Source: Turbatrix aceti (taxonomy: Eukaryota > Nematoda > Chromadorea > Rhabditida > Panagrolaimidae). From it: 64,000 bases of DNA. Location of the stretch: NCBI GenBank assembly GCA_963969345.1, contig OZ017768.1:7960718-8024717 (forward strand), written 5' to 3'. Both the position numbers and the translations under genes were made by a program. The notes under the pieces are model-generated. The model made no database searches and had not been told where the DNA came from. It saw only the letters and a list, made by a program, of their open reading frames with translations. Position 1 is the first letter of the stretch. Each line of letters starts with the position of its first letter. Below are positions 30,676 to 42,477 of this stretch, piece by piece.

Positions 30676-32316
30676 CAGACACTCTGTGAGCCGATTTAGG
30701 ATCGAGGACACATCATTTTGACACTTTCAAATGTTTTGAGTCAGAGTTGCAGGCCTTCGGGGGAAAGGTCCAAAGCCGCGATATTTTAATGTATAAAATT
30801 CGGATTCACGAGATTCGGCTTCCGAAGTGTTTTTCATAAAAAATAGTGCCCTGTGCTACGTTGGTCATGAACAATTCTGAAAAAAATTAATATAGGGGTT
30901 TCTGAGGACGGCGGATCCAATGACATACTCAGAATTTTTTTTGAGTTACGGTAATTATCGATTTTTTGATATCATACGTTTTCAAACCGCTATCATATTC
31001 GGATCTCAAACTTAAGCGGTAATTCGATAAGCCTATCTTCTTCCCCGTTGTTTTCTGTATCGGAAAAAGTAAAACGCAAAAAAAAATCGCGTGCCCAAGG
31101 TTGTCATAAATTTTAATTTATGCTCCAGACTCGACACCAAAGCCCTGCGCGCAACGTGCATGCATGATTTTGCGCTGCTGCACACGCGTATTGACCTTTA
31201 TTTTTTAGACACATGCCTAACTTATTACAAAAACCGTTTTTGGAACCATTCAATAGGTGTGCCAAGGCGGGAAGGTGTACAGTAGTCTTTTTTCCAAGCT
31301 TCACCTGTAAAATGCCTGAGGCTATTAGCCATGAACATTTTGACAAAAGTGACCTAATCTATCTTTTAGAGCATTCAATTCTGTATCGAGTATAAAATTT
31401 TCAGATTTTTGCCGTTATTTTTGGATACTGTAGCTTAATTTGCCCAACATGTTCTAAATTTGACTTCAAATTATGAGATTTTTATTTCTTAAGAGAAGCG
31501 TCGGCAGAAAAATGAAGGTTAAACTTGGTGTATGTTTTTTAAATTAATGTACCGAACCCAAAAATAAAGGTAAAAATCTGAAAATTTTATACTCGATACA
31601 GAATTGAATGCTCTAAAAGATAGATTAGGTCACTTTTGTCAAAATGTTCATGGCTAATAGCCTCAGGCATTTTACAGGTGAAGCTTGGAAAAAAGACTAC
31701 TGTACACCTTCCCGCCTTGGCACACCTATTGAATGGTTCCAAAAACGGTTTTTGTAATAAGTTAGGCATGTGTCTAAAAAATAAAGGTCAATACGCGTGT
31801 GCAGCAGCGCAAAATCATGCGTGCACGTTGCGCGCAGGGCTTCGGTGTCGAGTCTGGAGCATAAATTAAAATTTATGACAACCTTGGGCACGCGATTTTT
31901 TTTTGCGTTTTACTTTTTCCGATACAGAAAACAACGGGGAAGAAGATAGGCTTATCGAATTACCGCTTAAGTTTGAGATCCGAATATGATGGCGGTTTGA
32001 AAACTTATAAAATCAAACAATCGATAATTACCGTTACTGAAAAAAAATTCTGAGTATGTCATTGGATCTGCCGTCCTCAGAAACACCTATATTAAATTTT
32101 TCAGAATTGTTCACGACCAACGTAGCACGGGGCACTATTTTTTATGAAAAACACTTCTGAAGCCGAATCTCGTGAATCCGAATTTTATAAAATAAAATAT
32201 CGCGGCTTTGGTCCTTTCCCCCGAAGGCCTACAACTCTGACTCAAAACATTTGAAAGTGTCAAAATGATGTGTCCTTCTCCCCGGCTTGGTCCTAAATCG
32301 GCTCGCAGAGTGTCTG
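30676..32316. mobile_element. Long palindromic (foldback) element 1, 1641 bp, flanked by TTAA
   Basis: TTAA lies at 30672-30675 and 32317-32320. The arms (about 30676-31425 and 31557-32316) are inverted copies. The inner 300 bp (31091-31395 against 31587-31891) differ at only a few bases, while the outer parts are more diverged. The ends read cagacactctg(t/c)gagccgatttag. There is a ~130-bp spacer and no transposase. The symmetrical open frames on both strands are shadows of the palindrome. Confidence 0.9.
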
Positions 32317-32320
32317 TTAA

Positions 32321-32553
32321 TGCATGTCGCTAGTTTGCTGATATTCATGGCATTTCGATAATTGAAAAATGCAGCCTTTTTTCTTTCAACCTGGCATTAT
32401 ACTTTCGAAGAACAACTATTTCTGTAATAAAAATACATACTACAAACTGTCGTCATGTTGCTTCGCCTCGGCCTGCTTTTGAGGTTATCACAGTTTTCGC
32501 TTGCCTGTCAAGTAACGTGGGTAATTTATAACATAGTTCAAGCTCACCTACAT
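32321..32553. other. Spacer between foldback element 1 and the hAT-like MITE
   Basis: No gene recognised in this ~230-bp AT-rich stretch. Confidence 0.5.
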
Positions 32554-33059
32554 TAGGGTTGCAACTTGCAACTCTCCTCCGACTTCGTCGAATTTTTCGG
32601 AAAAGTCCCCAAGGGGAGCTCCCCGACTTCCCGTCCCCTACAGATTCTTTCCCCGTGGGGGGAACTTTCCTTAACCCCGATTGCTCCCAATGGATAAAAA
32701 AATCTCTGCCCCCGACGTTTTGTGTCTCGATATTGAACAAAATTTAACGAGAAACGCATAAAACCGTTCAAACCGACGCAAACAAGCAAAAACCACCGAA
32801 AAATGCAAAAAATACGTTTGAAATAATCAATGTTTTTCGGTTTTTTGACAAATTGACAGCTTTTTTACGCATTTTTATGATTTTTTATGAACGAATTTAT
32901 GAATTTACCCGTCCCCGACTGAATCTGTCCCCAAAGGGGAACATTTCCCCCGTCCCCGAGGATTTCTGCCCCCGTCGGGGGCAATTTCCCCCGCCCCCGA
33001 CACCTTGCTCCCGACTGCCCCCGTTCCCGACCCGATACGGGGAAGAGGTTGCATCCCTA
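32554..33059. mobile_element. hAT-like MITE rich in CCCCGA words, 506 bp
   Basis: The ends are TAGGGTTGCAAC and GGTTGCATCCCTA. They are flanked by 8-bp near-duplications ACCTACAT (32546-32553) and ACATACAT (33060-33067), 7 of 8 matching. The interior has many tccccgac/ccccgtc words. A truncated relative lies at about 35580-35756. No coding capacity. Confidence 0.7.
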
Positions 33060-33144
33060 ACATACATAACATATGCAGTTTTTGAAACGTTTCAAGATTA
33101 CAAGTGCAAATTGAATTAGTAAACATTTTTAACTTTATTAAACT

Positions 33145-35271
33145 TTACACTGTGTCACTATATTTACTATCAACATATTGCAAACCGCTAACAAAAGCTT
33201 CCAATTCTTCTTCGCTATCATATGACAATGCTTTGTCTATTGATGTCATAAAGTTTGAAACGTACCACCAGCACTCAGCAAAGGCCAGTGAATAGAACAA
33301 ACATAAATAAACGCTCACAGGGATTCTTTTTAAGAAGCGTAGAAGCTTCGAATCCGTTATGACGTTTTTCATGGTAGAAATAACTGGATAAGTAGCTAAT
33401 GTTGAAAAAATCGAAGCCACCCGTTTTGATTGAAACAATAAGTGCCTCCATGAATTGCTAAAAATAAAAGGAAGTACTATTACCAGCATTATAGATTCTC
33501 GTGTTAAGTTAGCACACACGTTGAAAATATCATATTCCGATACAGTTATTAAATCTTGGAAATGTACACGTAACAAATTCACAATTGCATGAGTCAGAGA
33601 CAATGTCGAAAACATAGTTGTTTGTACAAGAAGTTTGTTTTCCATTTTTCGACGTTCCGGCGAAACACCACTACCGGCGTTGTTACCATGTCCAGGGGTT
33701 CCGACATCCTGAATGACATTGTTGTGACATCGACTGTGTAAACCTGCTGTTAGGCACAGACATGTTGATATCGCTGTCACAGCAATAATGATGATAGCCG
33801 ATTTAACATCATTCATATAATGTTTAGTTTCTTCGTTGTCTTCAGCGGAACATTCTTTTATTTCAAAATAACAAGGCATTAGATGAGTCTTCATTCTTGC
33901 ACGCCTAGCGGACGGTCGGTTTTATTCCGCCTCTCCTGTCCGCGACAGCAGCTTGCGCTCGCGATCGCATTCGGGAGCAGCGCAGCTTGCGCTCGCGATC
34001 GCATTCGGGAGCAGCGCAAGTGTGAGAATTGAAAGCGCCGTTTGACACCCGGGCTGGCCACCCTGTCAAACGTAGGCTAAAAAAAATGCCTAGATTCCGT
34101 CTCAGCGTCGCTACCATCAACGCACGCTCACTGGGAAGTATGGCACGGCTGACGGATTTTGAAGAGGCCATTCGCAAAACGCTGACGACGTCGTTCTTTT
34201 CTCCCACACTGGCGAAGAACTTCAGGAAATGCTGTCGGATATGGCCATCATCTGCAAGGACGTCGGACTGGAAGTCAACGTCAAGAAGACGCAGTGTATG
34301 GTACAGAAATGGCGGGATCAGCGACCTATCTCCTCCGGACTTCTCCGCATGGAAAGAAGAAATCGCGACCAAAACGAATCGAGACATTTACACCTACGTG
34401 GACATCATTTGTGCCTCCTAACATCTGGTCTAATGATAACTAACCACTGAGTAATGGTGAAATAAATAAATAAATAAATAAAAAGGCATTAGATAAGGTA
34501 CAGGAATCCAGATGTACAACGAAGATGATATGCAGAACAAAATGCAACCAGCGGTTACATATTTATTGAACATTCTGTTAACTGATTGCCATTTGATGAC
34601 ACCTAAAATAAACACAATGATAATGTTTTTTTCAAAAAAACATTTTTATTCAAAAATGAACAAATTAATTTTTTTATTTCTGCATGCCATGCATTGATCA
34701 GTACAAATGCACGCACGCTGCATCATTCGGAACGAAAAACAAAAATGATCAACAAAATGTTCAAGGGGTTAACAATGTAGTATTTCCCCGTATTTTTAAG
34801 TTGGTTGCAATATTTTTTTCAAATAAATGCGTGCTTATCAATTTAGTTTTTTTTTAATTTTGTAAAATTGTTATTACTCAAAAATTTGTAGCACGATAAA
34901 ACAAAGTTCAATGAAGCGTTCAAATACTTAGTAACTTGTATGTTCCAGAATATTAACGGCGTGTTTATACCAGTTGTAATATCGTCGACAATAAGATGGG
35001 AAACGCTGACTATTGTTTTAAAAATGCATGCAGATATCAAGATGACAAAAAATGGTGATCTGAATATTTTATTTTTAGATGTCATAGCTTTGAGCACGAA
35101 CATAATAAAGAAAAGATAAACAATAGCATTGTGCAAAATAATAAAGTATTCAATCGAGTTACGGAATATTCCACCCGTCACTTTGAAACGATACTCGAAA
35201 TATAGATTAATCCATTCATCTTTGGTTGTAGTACCATTGTCGTTTAGGTAAATTTCGTATGAGTCGTTCAT
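33145..35271 (-). pseudogene. Receptor D: GPCR gene disrupted by a truncated LINE
   Basis: Exon 1 is 35271-34878 (ATG, phase-1 GTAATA donor). Exon 2 starts at 34602 after a TTTATTTTAG acceptor and reads to about 34483. A ~600-bp insertion then interrupts it, and the sequence continues from about 33872 to the stop at 33145. Leaving out the insertion and one copy of the 12-bp duplication keeps 414 codons open, so the LINE is the only lesion I see. Reading straight through instead gives a stop at 34430, deleting the last helices. Paralogue C is intact. D carries a longer acidic C-terminal tail than C (EEELEAFVSG region). Confidence 0.8.
33885..34482 (+). mobile_element. Internally deleted non-LTR retrotransposon (RTE-like?), ~600 bp
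   Basis: It is flanked by aaggcattagat at 33873-33884 and 34483-34494, a target duplication of 12-15 bp. The 5' part has two 34-bp tandem repeats (33950-33983, 33984-34017; agcttgcgctcgcgatcgca start). An ATG at 34086 then opens MPRFRLSVATINARSLGS, typical of the start of a LINE endonuclease. After ~30 codons the sequence jumps to the reverse-transcriptase region after the catalytic box (DVGLEVNVKKTQCM, in another frame). It ends in an (AAAT)n tail at 34459-34482. So 5' UTR, start and 3' end are kept and the enzymatic middle is gone. Confidence 0.75.
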
Positions 35272-35579
35272 GGTTAGGGTTTTTGAGATATGAGGATGTC
35301 GAACACAAAGTTTTGGGGCCATTTAAAAATATATACTCACATGCAACATTCACCTGCTTGCCGAGCCCTCAAAAGAAAAAAAGCGTATACTGTGACGACA
35401 GGTGTTATTGAACCGTCGTCTTTATTGCCGTTTCAAATATCGTACAAAAAAACTGTCCTGTTGACGGTTTTCTGTATTGTCAGAACAGAAAATCAAAATC
35501 AAAACGGATTACATACATACATTGCATCATGTCGCGATGCCGGTTGCCAAACAATCATTACAAATTAGCGCCAACGACC

Positions 35580-35756
35580 TTTGTCCCCCGACTCGTGTCG
35601 GGGACGGGGAGAGCCGGGAACAAAAGTAGTCGGGGACGGGGAAAATTTTTCCCGAGTTCAACACCCTGTTGAAAAAAAATTAATGAAATGTGTAAAAAAA
35701 AGATGGCCGCCAAATTTTGTTCAATGTCGGGGACAGAATCTGTCGGGGACGGGACA
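35580..35756. repeat. Truncated copy of the CCCCGAC-rich MITE family
   Basis: It contains the same tcggggacgggg words as the element at 32554-33059 and lies in the equivalent position downstream of receptor C. Neither terminal repeat is preserved. The shared flank gcaaattgaattagtaaac follows both copies. This suggests that the ancestral receptor duplication carried the element and that this copy then decayed. Confidence 0.5.
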
Positions 35757-35832
35757 AATGCAATTTGAATTAGTAAACATTTTATACTTTATTTAAAAAA
35801 TTACAATGTATAATACAAAACTTTTATAACGT

Positions 35833-38169
35833 TTAATCATATAGCATACTGGTAACAAGAGCTTCCAAATCGCTACTATCTACCACTAATTTGTCTATTC
35901 CTGTCATAAAGTTTGAAACGTACCACCAGCACTCAGCAAAGGCCAGTGAATAGAACAAACATAAATAAACGCTCACAGGGATTCTTTTTAAGAAGCGTAG
36001 AAGCTTCGAATCCGCTATGACATTTTTCATGGTAGAAATAACTGGAAAAGTTGCTAATGTTGAAAAAATCGTCGCCACCCGTTTTGATTGAAACAATAAG
36101 TGCCTCCATGAATCGCTAAAAATAAACGGAAGCACTATTACCAGCATAAGGGATTCCCGTATTAGGTGAGTAAACGTGGTGAAAATTTCATATTCAATCT
36201 GAGTTAGTAAGTTTTCGTAATACCCATTAAACCGATTCACAATGGCATAAGTCAGAGACAATGTCGAAAACACAGTTGTTTGTACAAGAAGCTTGTTTTC
36301 CATTTTTCGACGTTCCGGCGAAACACCACTACCGGCGTTGTTACCATGTCCAGGGGTTCCGACATCCTGCACGGCATTGTTGTGACATCGACTGTGTAAA
36401 CCAGCTGTTAGGCACAAGCATGTTGATATCACTGTCACAGCAATAATGATAATAGCGGATTTAGTACTATCTAAATAAGTGTCTGCTTCTTCGTTGTCTT
36501 CAGTGGAACATTCTTTTATTTCAAAATAACAAGGCATTAGATAAGGTACAGGAATCCAGATGTACAACGAAGATGATATGCAGAACAAAATGCAACCAGC
36601 GGTTACATATTTATTGAACATTCTGTTAACTGATTGCCATTTGATGACACCTAAAATAAACACAATGATAGACAATGTTTTTTTCAAAAAAAAATTTTTC
36701 ATTCAAAAATGAACAAATTAATTTTTTTATTTCTGCATGCCGTGCATTGATCAGTACAAATGCACAGCATTCACTTTCCCCTTATTTTGCGACAATCGAA
36801 AAAAAAATGAGCGCGTTCATTCGCACTTATAGTGTTGACTTTGGCAGCTTCGTGCAATGGCATTTTTGAATTCTTAGAGATGGCATCAAGGGTATTGAAT
36901 AAGACATGTCCTGAACTTCCAAACAAGCCCTCGATGACCTAAAAATGTTCAGTTTTGCCATAGTTGCAGCCTTTTCAAGTAAAAAATTTGAGCAGTCGAT
37001 TGCAGCCGTGTAAGGCTAAAACTGAACAATCGGGTCAACAGAAAGTTCCATCAGGTTGGTGTCAGTCGATATAGCCAAGGGCCGTTTGCTGAACATCGAA
37101 TAGGACCGAGATTCCTCACAAAAACTGTTTTACCCTATAAAAATGCGCACGCATTTGCACAAATTATCAAAAACACGCACTCCTAAAAAGAAAGTTCTCC
37201 AATTTTGCATGAGCACAAAAAGCAAACAGATCGTTTTTATAGGGTAAAACAGTTTATGTGAGGAATCTCGGTCCTCTTTGATGTTCAGCAAACGGCCCTT
37301 GGCTATATCGACAGATACCAACCTGATGGAACTTTCTGCTGACCCGATTGTTCAGTTGTAGCCTTAAACGGCTGCAATCGACGATTTAAAATCGAAACTG
37401 GAAATCACTATATCTGTGCCAAAAATCAACGTTTTCGTGCCGTTGGTGGCTTGTTTGAAAGTTCAGGACTTGCTCTAGTCATTGTAGCAGATGCCGTCAC
37501 TAACAATTTAAAAATGCCAATGCGCGAAGCTGCCAAAGTCAACACTACATGCGCGAATGAATGCATTTTCACGCTCGATTGACGCGAAAGTGAATGCTGT
37601 GCAAATGCACGCACGCTGCATCATTCGGAACGAAAAACAAAAATGATGAACAAAATGTTCAGGGGGTTAACAATGTAGTATTTCCCCGTATTTTTAAGTT
37701 GGTTGCAATATTTTTTTCAAATAAATGCGTGCTTATCAATTTAGTTTTTTTTTAATTTTGTAAAATTGTTATTACTCAAAAATTTGTAGCACGATAAAAC
37801 CAAGTTCAATGAAGTGTTCAAATACTGAGTAACTTGTATGTTCCACAATTGCATCCTCTCTTTTCTGCCATATATAATATCGTCGACAATAAGACGAGAA
37901 ACGCTGACTACTGTTTTAAAAATGCATGCAGATATCAAGATGACAAAAAATGGTGATCTGAATATTTTATTTTTAGATGTCATAGCTTTGAGCACGAACA
38001 TAATAAAGAAAAGGTAAACAATAGCATTGTGCAAAATAATAAAGTATTCAATCGCGCTACGGAATGTTGTTCTCGTCAATTTGTAACGATATTCGAAATA
38101 TAGATTAATCAATTCCTCTTTGGTTGTAGTATCATTGTTGTTTAGGTAACTGTCGTATGAGTCGTTCAT
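35833..38169 (-). CDS. Receptor C: intact chemoreceptor-like GPCR with C-terminal extension, two exons, 403 aa
   Basis: Exon 1 is 38169-37776 and exon 2 is 36650-35833. The phase-1 intron lies at the same codon as in receptors A and B (KFLS|VIKW aligned with NRFSG|VILW). TM1 is YFIILHNAIVYLFFIMFVLK, TM2 FFVILISACIFKTVVSVS, TM3 YLNTSLNLVLSCYKFL, TM4 YVTAGCILFCISSSLYIWIP, and TM5 AIIIIAVTVISTCLCLTAG. A long loop (SRCHNN...SPERRKMENK) precedes TM6, and TM7 is RESLMLVIVLPFIFSDSW. An ~85-residue extension follows with a further hydrophobic stretch (VYLCLFYSLAFAECWW). The intron is 1125 bp because it contains an 839-bp palindromic element; in D it is 275 bp. The family is nematode serpentine-receptor-like; no ligand can be inferred. 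Confidence 0.8.
36763..37601. mobile_element. Palindromic element in the intron of receptor C, 839 bp, TSD CAAATG
   Basis: The ends are CACAGCATTCACTTTC and GAAAGTGAATGCTGTG. Direct repeats CAAATG lie at 36757-36762 and 37602-37607. Receptor D has the uninterrupted sequence agtacaaatgcacgcacg at about 34702-34719. The arms (about 36763-37180 and 37200-37601) are inverted copies, best conserved near the centre (gccaagggccgtttgctgaa). With ends read as CAG...CTG the duplication would be an imperfect 8 bp, so hAT affinity is possible. No coding capacity. Confidence 0.8.
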
Positions 38170-38358
38170 GGTTGGGGTTTTTGAGATATGTGGATGTCGA
38201 ATTGTTGGGCAATTTGAAAATAAATATGTATACATGTATAGTCATGCAAAATTCACCTGCTTGCCGAGCCCTCGAAAGAAAAAAGCGTTTACTGTGACGA
38301 CAGGTGTTATTGAACCGTCATCTTTATTTCTGTTTTAAATATCGCACAAGGAAATTAA

Positions 38359-41300
38359 GAGACAGTCCACGACAGGATTTCGGACCGAGGACAAGGCTTT
38401 TTTACACTTTCAAATGTTTTGAGCCAGAATTGTTCCCCACCCCTAGGAAGGTCTAAAACCGCGATACACAGATTTTTAAAAAAATCGGAATCTGTAGTTT
38501 TGGCTTCTGAAAGGTTTTGACACAAGTTAATGCCACGCACTGCGTTCAAGAGGAAAAGAGCTGAAAAATTTTTTAGGGGGGTTTTGGGGGAAGGGGAACA
38601 CGATGTCGTAGTCAGATTTTTTTTATCGTTACGGTAAGTGCCACTTTTAGGCAAATTTTTTTGGTTTTTTGGCTACCATTGATTGGGTTTTCAGAGGTGC
38701 CAACATTGTTATATCCTATCTTCTTCCCCGTGTTTTTACGCCTCGAATGATGTATAACACAAAATTTTGAAAGGGGGATAAAGTTGTCATTTTGGCAATT
38801 TCGGCCGCGCACTCGAGTAAAAAGCGCGCGCACTGTCTCTTTTTCGCTTCGCAGGTCGAAAAAATGATGCGCGCGCACGTAAAAGGAGTCGACTTTGAAA
38901 AATTGCCCTGAAGCCAGTTTTTGTTTTTAAGACGCACTCTGTGAGCCGATTTAGTATCGACGACCCCGTGTTTTTACAACCCCCAAATATTTTGTGCCAA
39001 AGTTGTAGGTGGCAGGGGGGGAGGTACAGAAATAAATATAAAAAAAATTCCAGAAGCTGGATTCTGGAGTTACGGCTTCTGGAAGTTTTCGACGTCAAAT
39101 TTTCAACATGCTTCAAAAAATCTAACTTTTGGTACACAGGGGTATCTTAGCACGAGAAATCGACTGGTGTACTCAGATTTTTTTTTAAACATCTGAGTTT
39201 TTTGGAATTTTTGATTTTTGCGATTTTCCGTCATTTTGTCTTACATTTTTGGCTACAGCGTCTGTATTTCTGTTTTCGGAGCGGTGAGGTTAAGTACATC
39301 TTAAAGATTACTTTTTTCTGAATCTCAGACAAAAAACCCAGAAAAAAATGGTGACAATTTGGTGACTTCTATTTTTTTGCCCGTTACGCATTTGCGTAAA
39401 AAACGCACACTGTTGTCGTGGGGCAACTTTCGGCGCGCATGTGCAAGCTGCTTGCAACGAAAAAGTGGGGTCTGTAGAAAAAAAAAACGCCATTTGTTCC
39501 GTTTGAAAGCAATATTGCTGAAAATTTCAGTATTAAAATAAAATTCTATTTTGAATCTGATGGGGATATCCGTTTCTTTCAATTTTGACCGAAATGTTCT
39601 TAAAATTTCAAAATTAGGAAAAAAAATTAGTTTTAGGAACTTTTTCGAATCTTTAGGAACAAAATAATAACTTTTTTGAATTCTACAGGGTTTTTTACGT
39701 CTGGGGTCGAGATTCATGCTATAATGCCCCAAAACTCTGTCACCGGCGATTTTTTCCCAGACACCACTTTTTTCATCTCAATTTCGGAAAATTGAAACCA
39801 AAAATGAGTGTATGTTGCGTGAATTAATATTATGAAGCCAAAAAAATTGATAGGAATTCAGGAGTTACACGATTTTGTAGGCCGAAAAATTCCGCACAAG
39901 ATGTGCTATCTCTCTTTGTTAAGCAGTGCTTCACCTCATAGCCCCAGGCGCTTAAACAGGTAGGGTTCGGGATAATCGGTACCGTATGCCCACGCAATAC
40001 GGTAAGTACCTGAAAATTTGTTTCTAGATAAAAAAGACTCCGCGCTTTCGATTACGGATACTCACTTTTTGATCAAAGTTCTAAAAAGTTCCGAATTTTT
40101 CAAATTTCTGAGAAGAACCGTTTTTTCGAACATTCATCGAATCGATATAAAAAAACTGAGTACGTCATTTGAAAGGAAATTTAGTTTTTAGTCCGCACTG
40201 AAATTTTGAGCTTTTTATCGGCATTTTGAAGTTCTATGGATTTTTTCTTCCGAACCCTACTCGATTTCGATCAAAAATTGTCGTACAATTCTGAAACACA
40301 CATCAAAATACTTCAAATATTTTTCTAATTACTAATCTAACCCAAAAAAGTAAAAAATTAATATTTTGGCCCCAAATTGCTTTTTTTGCAATTAATTCGA
40401 CGAGCGCGCTCGAGCAGCGAGAAGAGGAGAGCACCGCGCGCTGAACAAAAAGAAACCAGTGAGGGACCAGAGAGAGTAGGATAGTCCAGACAGCCTGCGC
40501 GTCCTATTAAAACCCATGGCTGTACCGTGCGCCCAATTTTTTACGCAAATGCGCAACGGGCAAAATAATAGAAGTCACCAAATTGTCACCATTTTTTTCT
40601 GGGTTTTTTGTCTTAGATTCAGAAAAGAGTAATCTTTAAGTTGTACTTAACCTCACCGCTCCGAAAACAGAAATACAGACGCTGTAGCCAAAAATGTAAG
40701 CCAAAATGACGGAAAATCGCAAAAATCAAGAATTTCAAAAAACTCAAATGTTTAAAAAAAAATCTGAGTACACCAGTCAATTACTCGTGCCAAGATACCC
40801 CTGTGTACCAAAAATTAGATTTTTTGAAGCATGTTGAAAATTTGACGTCGAAAACTTCCAGAAGCCGTATCTCCAGAATCCGGCTCTTGGAATTTTTTTT
40901 ATATTTATTTCTGTACCTCCCCCCCTGCCACCTGTAACTTTGGCACAAAACATTTGAAGTTGTAAAATTAGGGGGTCGCGCCCTTCACCTTGTTCCTAAA
41001 TCGGCTCACAGAGTGCGTCTTAATGCTTGCGGTTACTTTGTTGGGTTTGGGCATGTCCCAAAGATTGTTTTCAGCTACTCGTGCTTTTTATTGCATAATT
41101 TTCCGATCAGTGACGGCATTGGAAAGTTCATGTTTCTATTGTCGCCTGTAGCACTGTGCAAAATTAAACGACAAAAATGGCAAGTAGGTTAAGACAATCT
41201 TTGGGACATGCCCAAACCCAACAAAGTAACCGCAAGCATTAAAAACAAAAACTGGCTTCAGGGCAATTTTTCAAAGTCGACTCCTTTTACGTGCGCGCGC

Positions 41301-41821
41301 ATCATTTTTTCGACCTGCGAAGCGAAAAAGAGACAGTGCGCGCGCTTTTTACTCGAGTGCGCGGCCGAAATTGCCAAAATGACAACTTTATCCCCCTTTC
41401 AAAATTTTGTGTTATACATCATTCGAGGCGTAAAAACACGGGGAAGAAGATAGGATATAACAATGTTGGCACCTCTGAAAACCCAATCAATGGTAGCCAA
41501 AAAACCAAAAAAATTTGCCTAAAAGTGGCACTTACCGTAACGATAAAAAAAATCTGACTACGACATCGTGTTCCCCTTCCCCCAAAACCCCCCTAAAAAA
41601 TTTTTCAGCTCTTTTCCTCTTGAACGCAGTGCGTGGCATTAACTTGTGTCAAAACCTTTCAGAAGCCAAAACTACAGATTCCGATTTTTTTAAAAATCTG
41701 TGTATCGCGGTTTTAGACCTTCCTAGGGGTGGGGAACAATTCTGGCTCAAAACATTTGAAAGTGTAAAAAAGCCTTGTCCTCGTCTCCCCCTTGTTCCTA
41801 AATCCTGTCGTGGACTGCCTC
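38359..41821. mobile_element. Foldback element 2 (outer), flanked by TTAA and carrying a nested element
   Basis: TTAA lies at 38355-38358 and 41822-41825. The ends read gagacagtccacgacaggattt and its near complement. The left arm 38359-38926 pairs with the right arm down to about 41240 and continues as 41024-41100. The left arm is split by the element at 38931-41019, while the right arm is continuous. Without the nested element it is about 1.37 kb. No transposase. Confidence 0.9.
38931..41019. mobile_element. Foldback element 3 (nested), 2089 bp, TSD TTAA
   Basis: TTAA lies at 38927-38930 and 41020-41023. The ends are gacgcactctgtgagccgattta and its complement. Arms of about 475 bp flank a ~1.1-kb non-palindromic centre (39406-40540). 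The outer element's right arm (gcaagcattaaaaacaaaa, 41233-41251) preserves the empty site. The centre has no convincing open frame. A GC-rich block near 40400-40500 (gacgagcgcgctcgagcagc) stands out from its surroundings. Confidence 0.9.
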
Positions 41822-41825
41822 TTAA

Positions 41826-42018
41826 GAACAGGGACGGCCGTCTGCGGGTTCTGTATACGCATGCGTATAAATAATATTTGCATAGAATAAAGCAGTGGTA
41901 AATCGGCAATTTTTTGGGAAAGAAATTCATTCAAAGTTTGAGAACTTTTTTTTAAATTAGCAATAATCAAATAGGTGTTTGAGCACACGACTTACAAATA
42001 TTTGCATTTTCATATTTC
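41826..42018. other. Upstream region of the 119-aa gene
   Basis: Contains tataaata near 41868, about 150 bp before the ATG, a possible core promoter. Nothing else is seen. Confidence 0.35.
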
Positions 42019-42477
42019 ATGTTGGCAGACTTATGCGCGCACTCACATCAGTCAATGACATTTGCTGCTACAGAAATGACAGCTTCTGAAGACGAGTCGT
42101 CTTTGGCATTTGAGGGACCTTCGAATTTCTCAAATCTGCCTTCCAAAATGGTTTTGTTGTTTCTTTGTTTTTTTAAATTATTTCTGTTTTTTTTAGGTGC
42201 ACGTGGCAGATTCACTGTTTCTTCTGACCCATTCGAGTGCTCGCGTGAGCCTGGAAGAATTTATCGACCTATTGGAAACCGCGGGTCACGAAGGTTTGGC
42301 GCCCCGAACAGCTGCCGATTTGCGATCAATGTTGAAAACGTTTATGCTTAATAATTTGGACGTGATGGAAGAAAACGGCACGGTGAGTCATTTGCTAGTG
42401 TGTTTTTTCTTTGAGAGTTGCGTGCTTGATTTTAGATTTTCATCGTTAACACTGCTTATAAGGAACCGGGAAAGTAG
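42019..42477 (+). CDS. Uncharacterised small protein, three exons, 119 aa
   Basis: Exons 42019-42150, 42197-42382 and 42436-42477 are joined in phase 0 by 46- and 53-bp introns with T-rich TTTTAG acceptors. The first donor is weak (GTTTTG); the second is a good GTGAGT. An AATAAA follows 87 bp after the stop. The N-terminus is acidic (ASEDESSLAFEG). The middle is predicted helical (VHVADSLFLLTHSSARVSLE, FIDLLETAGHEGLAPRTAAD). The end is hydrophobic then polar (IFIVNTAYKEPGK). No signal peptide, membrane segment or known motif is seen. In-frame ATGs at 42055 and 42076 are alternative starts. Normal intron sizes and codon use argue for a real gene. I do not recognise it. Confidence 0.6.

Noticed and set aside
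31091..31891. Two identical 60-77-aa open frames in opposite orientation
   Set aside because: They are mirror copies generated by the palindrome of foldback element 1, not genes.
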